From: Terriglobales bacterium
GTDB lineage: Bacteria > Acidobacteriota > Terriglobia > Bryobacterales > Bryobacteraceae
Direction of reading: 5' to 3'
Length of the DNA stretch: 64,000 nt
NCBI GenBank assembly: GCA_027485675.1
Contig: JAIXQP010000007.1
Span: 124,001-188,000, forward strand
Made by a program: the position numbers and the translations under genes. Positions 61,522 through 64,000 of the stretch are shown in pieces. The stretch's first letter is position 1. Each line of letters begins with the position of its first letter. The notes beneath the pieces are model-generated. The model was not told the origin of the DNA. It searched no databases and was given only the letters and a program-made list of their open reading frames with translations.

Positions 61522-62853
61522 CCGGTTAACGGCGTCGACCAGCGCCGAGTGCGGGAAAGGCTTGGGGAGAAACGCGGTTCCCGCCGGCAGGCGTCCGGAT
61601 TGCACGTCGGCGTCCTCGGTGTAACCGGAAATAAATAGGATACGGATGCCGGGCCGCATCTGCGAGACCCGGGTGGCCAGCGTGCGGCCGTCGACTCCGG
61701 GCATCATCATGTCGCTGATCAGCAGGTCGAAGGGCGCCCCATCCCGTTCGAGCAGCCGGATCGCCACATCGCCGGACTCGGCTTCCAGCACTTGGAAGCC
61801 TTGGCGCTCGAGGACCTTGCGAACCAGCGTCCGAATGCCCTCTTCATCATCGACCACCAGAATCCGCTTGGAGGCCGTCGCGGCCACCGCTTCGCTCGCG
61901 AAGTGGAGGTGCAGAGTAGCACCGTCCGGGGCCGGCACCACCCGCCACTGGACACGTGATTCCGCCAACAGCGCCGGCACGGCGGAGAGTGCGCCTTGGG
62001 TGAGCCGCGCCGCCGGGCTGAGCAGTTCGAGATCTTCCTTCACCGACCGGGCGAAACCGGAGAGCCACACACTCGCCGGGCCCTTCACTTCGGCAAGCAG
62101 CGGCCGCTGGGCGTAGCGAACCAGGGTCAACAAGATCTGCTCGAGATGGCTGCGGTCCGCCGTCACCGCCAGAGCCGGCACGGCGCTTTGCACCCGTATA
62201 CTGGGCTCCCGCGCGGACAGGGCTTGCAGGAAGGCCACGGCGTCGAAGGAGGTTCGCACGGCCTTCGGCGGAGAGGCCAGCGATTGCAGTTGTGCCGACA
62301 TGCCCTTGATCCGGTCCGTCGACCGCAGAATCTCCCGCATGTCTTCCCGCAACGGGCTATCCGGGGGCAGGGCGTCCAGGATCTCCTCTCCGTATCCGGA
62401 GAGCACCATCATGAGGTTGTTGGCTTCGTGGAGCACGCGGCCCGCCAGTTTCGCCGAAGCGGTGGTGACCGCCTCCTGCAGGGCGAACTCCGCGGCCGCG
62501 GGGTCGGCCGGGGGCGCCGCCAGCTCCCGGCGTTGCACCAGCACGAGATCGGACTCGGCGTCGTTCCACCGCTGAATCCGCAGCAGGTCCCAGCCTTCGT
62601 GCGCACCGGCGGCGAGAGGCACGGCGGGCAGGACGCGGGCCAGGGTCAACACACCGAGTTCGGCCATGGTGAGGCGCTGCGATTGCAGGAAGGCCCGGTT
62701 GGCGGAGAGGAACTGCCCGCTCGCGTTGAGAATGGCGACGGGAATCGGGAGGATCGTCAGGATATCCTCGTAATAGCGCCGCTCGGACTCGACGAGCGAG
62801 AGCAGGCGGGCGACCTCGCGAGATCGCCAAATATAGTTTTCCGATTTCTCCAT
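61510..62853 (-). CDS. Histidine-kinase-like protein with C-terminal receiver domain (ATPase degenerate)
   Basis: A 447-residue protein. A PAS-like domain (about 20-115, with ILTILPIPVAILNASGQFLS and ANRAFLQSQR) precedes a phosphoacceptor helix LAGRVLHEANNLMMVLSGYG whose pattern matches the 'VAHDFNNLL..I' His box, then a region where the ATPase should be. There the N-box Asn is replaced by 'LEQILLTLVRYAQRP' and no D-x-G-x-G box is visible, so ATP binding looks lost. The receiver domain (about 325-447; ILVVDDEEGIR, LISDMMMPGVDG, FISGYT and FLPKPF) looks intact. ATG 62853 fits the PAS start; the longer frame is not family-like. Confidence 0.83.
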   Translation of the reverse strand: MEKSENYIWRSREVARLLSLVESERRYYEDILTILPIPVAILNASGQFLSANRAFLQSQRLTMAELGVLTLARVLPAVPLAAGAHEGWDLLRIQRWNDAESDLVLVQRRELAAPPADPAAAEFALQEAVTTASAKLAGRVLHEANNLMMVLSGYGEEILDALPPDSPLREDMREILRSTDRIKGMSAQLQSLASPPKAVRTSFDAVAFLQALSAREPSIRVQSAVPALAVTADRSHLEQILLTLVRYAQRPLLAEVKGPASVWLSGFARSVKEDLELLSPAARLTQGALSAVPALLAESRVQWRVVPAPDGATLHLHFASEAVAATASKRILVVDDEEGIRTLVRKVLERQGFQVLEAESGDVAIRLLERDGAPFDLLISDMMMPGVDGRTLATRVSQMRPGIRILFISGYTEDADVQSGRLPAGTAFLPKPFPHSALVDAVNRLLA

Positions 62854-62994
62854 GCGCGGGAAAGTTACTATAGTGTGCGGGGTGAAATGTCCGGATGCAA
62901 TTGCACTATGGTAGGTACTTCGAGGCAACCCGTACCAGTACCGGCCATTTAGGTTCGGCATCCCATCCCCTGAGTTGAGGAGATTCCAAATCGA

Positions 62995-63879
62995 ATGATT
63001 GCGAAACCACGTAAGGCGGTATTCCCCGCCGCAGGACTGGGCACGCGGTTCCTGCCGGCCACCAAGGCCATGCCCAAAGAGATGTTGCCACTGGTGGATA
63101 AGCCATTAATTCAGTATGGCGTTGAAGAGGCGATGCATTCCGGGATGAGCAACATCATCATCGTCACCGGACGCGGCAAGAGCGCGATTGAGGACCACTT
63201 CGACGTCAGCTTTGAACTCGAACACCTGCTCGAATCGAAGGGGAAGAAGGACCTGCTGCACCAGGTTCGCAGCATTTCGGACATGATCGACGTGAGCTAT
63301 GTCCGGCAGAAGGAGGCGCTGGGCCTCGGCCACGCGGTGCTGCGGGCGAAGGAACTGGTGGGCCAGGAGCCGTTTTCGGTGGTGCTGTCGGACGACATCA
63401 TCGACGCCGAGATCCCGTGCCTGCGCCAGATGAGCGACGTCTACGAGTTCTATGGCGCCTCGGTGGTGGCGCTGATGGAAGTGCCGCGCGAGAACATCTC
63501 GGCGTACGGCGTCGTGGACGCCGAGCCGATTGATCATCAGGGAGTGAGCGGCCGCCTGTTCCGCATTCGCAATCTGGTGGAGAAGCCGAAGGCGGAGGAG
63601 GCTCCGTCGAATCTGGCGATCATCGGGCGTTATATTTTGACACCGGAGATTTTCACCTCGATCGAGTCGATCGAGCCGGGCAAGGGCGGCGAAATTCAGT
63701 TGACCGACGCATTGAAGCATCTGCTGCGCAGCCGGCCGATCTATGGCTTCAAGTTTGAAGGCCGCCGGTTTGACGCCGGCGACAAGCTGGGCTTCCTGCA
63801 GGCCACCGTGGAGTTCGCCATGAAGCGTTTCGACCTGGGCGGGCCCTTCCGCCAGTACTTGAAGACGCTCCAGCCATGA
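62995..63879 (+). CDS. galU: UTP--glucose-1-phosphate uridylyltransferase
   Basis: A 294-residue enzyme. KAVFPAAGLGTRFLPATKAM is the nucleotide-binding signature, PKEMLPLVDKPLIQYGVEEA follows, then HAVLRAKELVG, FSVVLSDDIIDAE, LVEKPKAEEAPSNLAIIGRY, and the conserved GGEIQLTDALKHLL. It makes UDP-glucose for polysaccharides, lipids and trehalose. GAGGAG lies about 9 bases upstream of the ATG. Its stop overlaps the next gene's ATG (ATGA), implying an operon. Confidence 0.96.
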   Translation: MIAKPRKAVFPAAGLGTRFLPATKAMPKEMLPLVDKPLIQYGVEEAMHSGMSNIIIVTGRGKSAIEDHFDVSFELEHLLESKGKKDLLHQVRSISDMIDVSYVRQKEALGLGHAVLRAKELVGQEPFSVVLSDDIIDAEIPCLRQMSDVYEFYGASVVALMEVPRENISAYGVVDAEPIDHQGVSGRLFRIRNLVEKPKAEEAPSNLAIIGRYILTPEIFTSIESIEPGKGGEIQLTDALKHLLRSRPIYGFKFEGRRFDAGDKLGFLQATVEFAMKRFDLGGPFRQYLKTLQP

Positions 63880-64000
63880 ACCCCGTGCCGTTGACCCTGC
63901 CGGTGCGCGCCGCGGATGCGGCCGCGCTGGCCGACCTGGTGCTGCAGGTGACCGGGCGCGGGCCCTTGAGCGATGCGGCCCGCCATCAACTGGCCGCCCG
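63876..64000 (+). CDS. Unknown protein, 5' part only
   Basis: The ATG at 63876 overlaps the galU stop (ATGA) and the frame stays open to the window end (41 codons): NPVPLTLPVRAADAAALADL, then VLQVTGRGPLSDAARHQLAA. Too short to assign. Its tight coupling suggests a partner function in sugar-nucleotide or polysaccharide metabolism, but this is a guess. Confidence 0.55.
   Translation, partial: MNPVPLTLPVRAADAAALADLVLQVTGRGPLSDAARHQLAA

Overview
The window is GC-rich bacterial chromosome. It most likely comes from an acidobacterium of the Solibacter/Bryobacter group (Bryobacterales). The evidence is family-level. Three unrelated secreted enzymes end in the 'Solibacter C-terminal' Ig-like domain (TIGR03437 type). 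There is an Oar-like TonB receptor with an N-terminal carboxypeptidase-regulatory domain. An ECF sigma factor of the TIGR02999 type is coupled to a TPR-containing Ser/Thr kinase. I found no tRNA, rRNA, CRISPR array or transposase. No GenBank record was consulted.

Layout. 0-3.9 kb: an exported M14 carboxypeptidase (cut by the window edge), a small conserved protein and a lipoprotein. 3.9-5.7 kb: a decayed accessory patch with an orphan contractile-tail tube gene and a toxin-antitoxin (TA) locus whose PIN toxin is internally deleted. 5.7-11.8 kb: a trans-sulfuration PLP enzyme, a Tat-exported OMP-decarboxylase-fold protein, and a translationally coupled TonB receptor and beta-propeller phytase. 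11.8-14.1 kb: an operon of a diheme lipoprotein cytochrome c, a membrane cytochrome b and a Tat-exported molybdopterin oxidoreductase. 14.2-15.6 kb: an intact Phd/VapC pair and a frameshifted leucine-rich-repeat pseudogene. 15.6-26.9 kb: cytochrome P460, an acetylxylan-esterase-like enzyme, a carboxypeptidase-regulatory-domain protein, a LysR regulator and GNAT beside a two-subunit molybdenum hydroxylase, a VOC protein, a ThuA protein and a cyclophilin carrying tandem repeats.

27.0-30.8 kb is an overlapping sigma factor / Ser-Thr kinase / globin operon, which I consider one of the two best leads for an undescribed system. It is followed by a Cache-PAS-PAS-GGDEF-EAL c-di-GMP protein and SelO. 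36.7-37.2 kb is a second dead TA locus with both genes broken. 37.3-39.9 kb pairs a HisD-family dehydrogenase of the catabolic, HpsN-like type with a GntP-type permease (the other best lead). A Pro-rich alpha/beta hydrolase overlapping an Rrf2-type Fe-S regulator and an AsmA-like protein follow.

43.1-64 kb is mostly housekeeping. It contains a trypsin-like protease with the Solibacter C-terminal domain, the cluster rpmH-rnpA-yidD-yidC-jag-mnmE (no dnaA or oriC visible next to it), two tandem subtilisin-like proteases, greA with a CDP-alcohol phosphatidyltransferase, acpS, an orphan ECF-type ATPase, dtd, a GHMP kinase, purM-purN, a hybrid kinase whose ATPase domain looks degenerate, and galU.

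Decay is a clear theme: two TA loci, one leucine-rich-repeat gene and a fragment of a second molybdenum-hydroxylase gene are all broken, and both dead PIN toxins lost their middle while keeping both ends. All start sites, domains and residue calls were read by eye.
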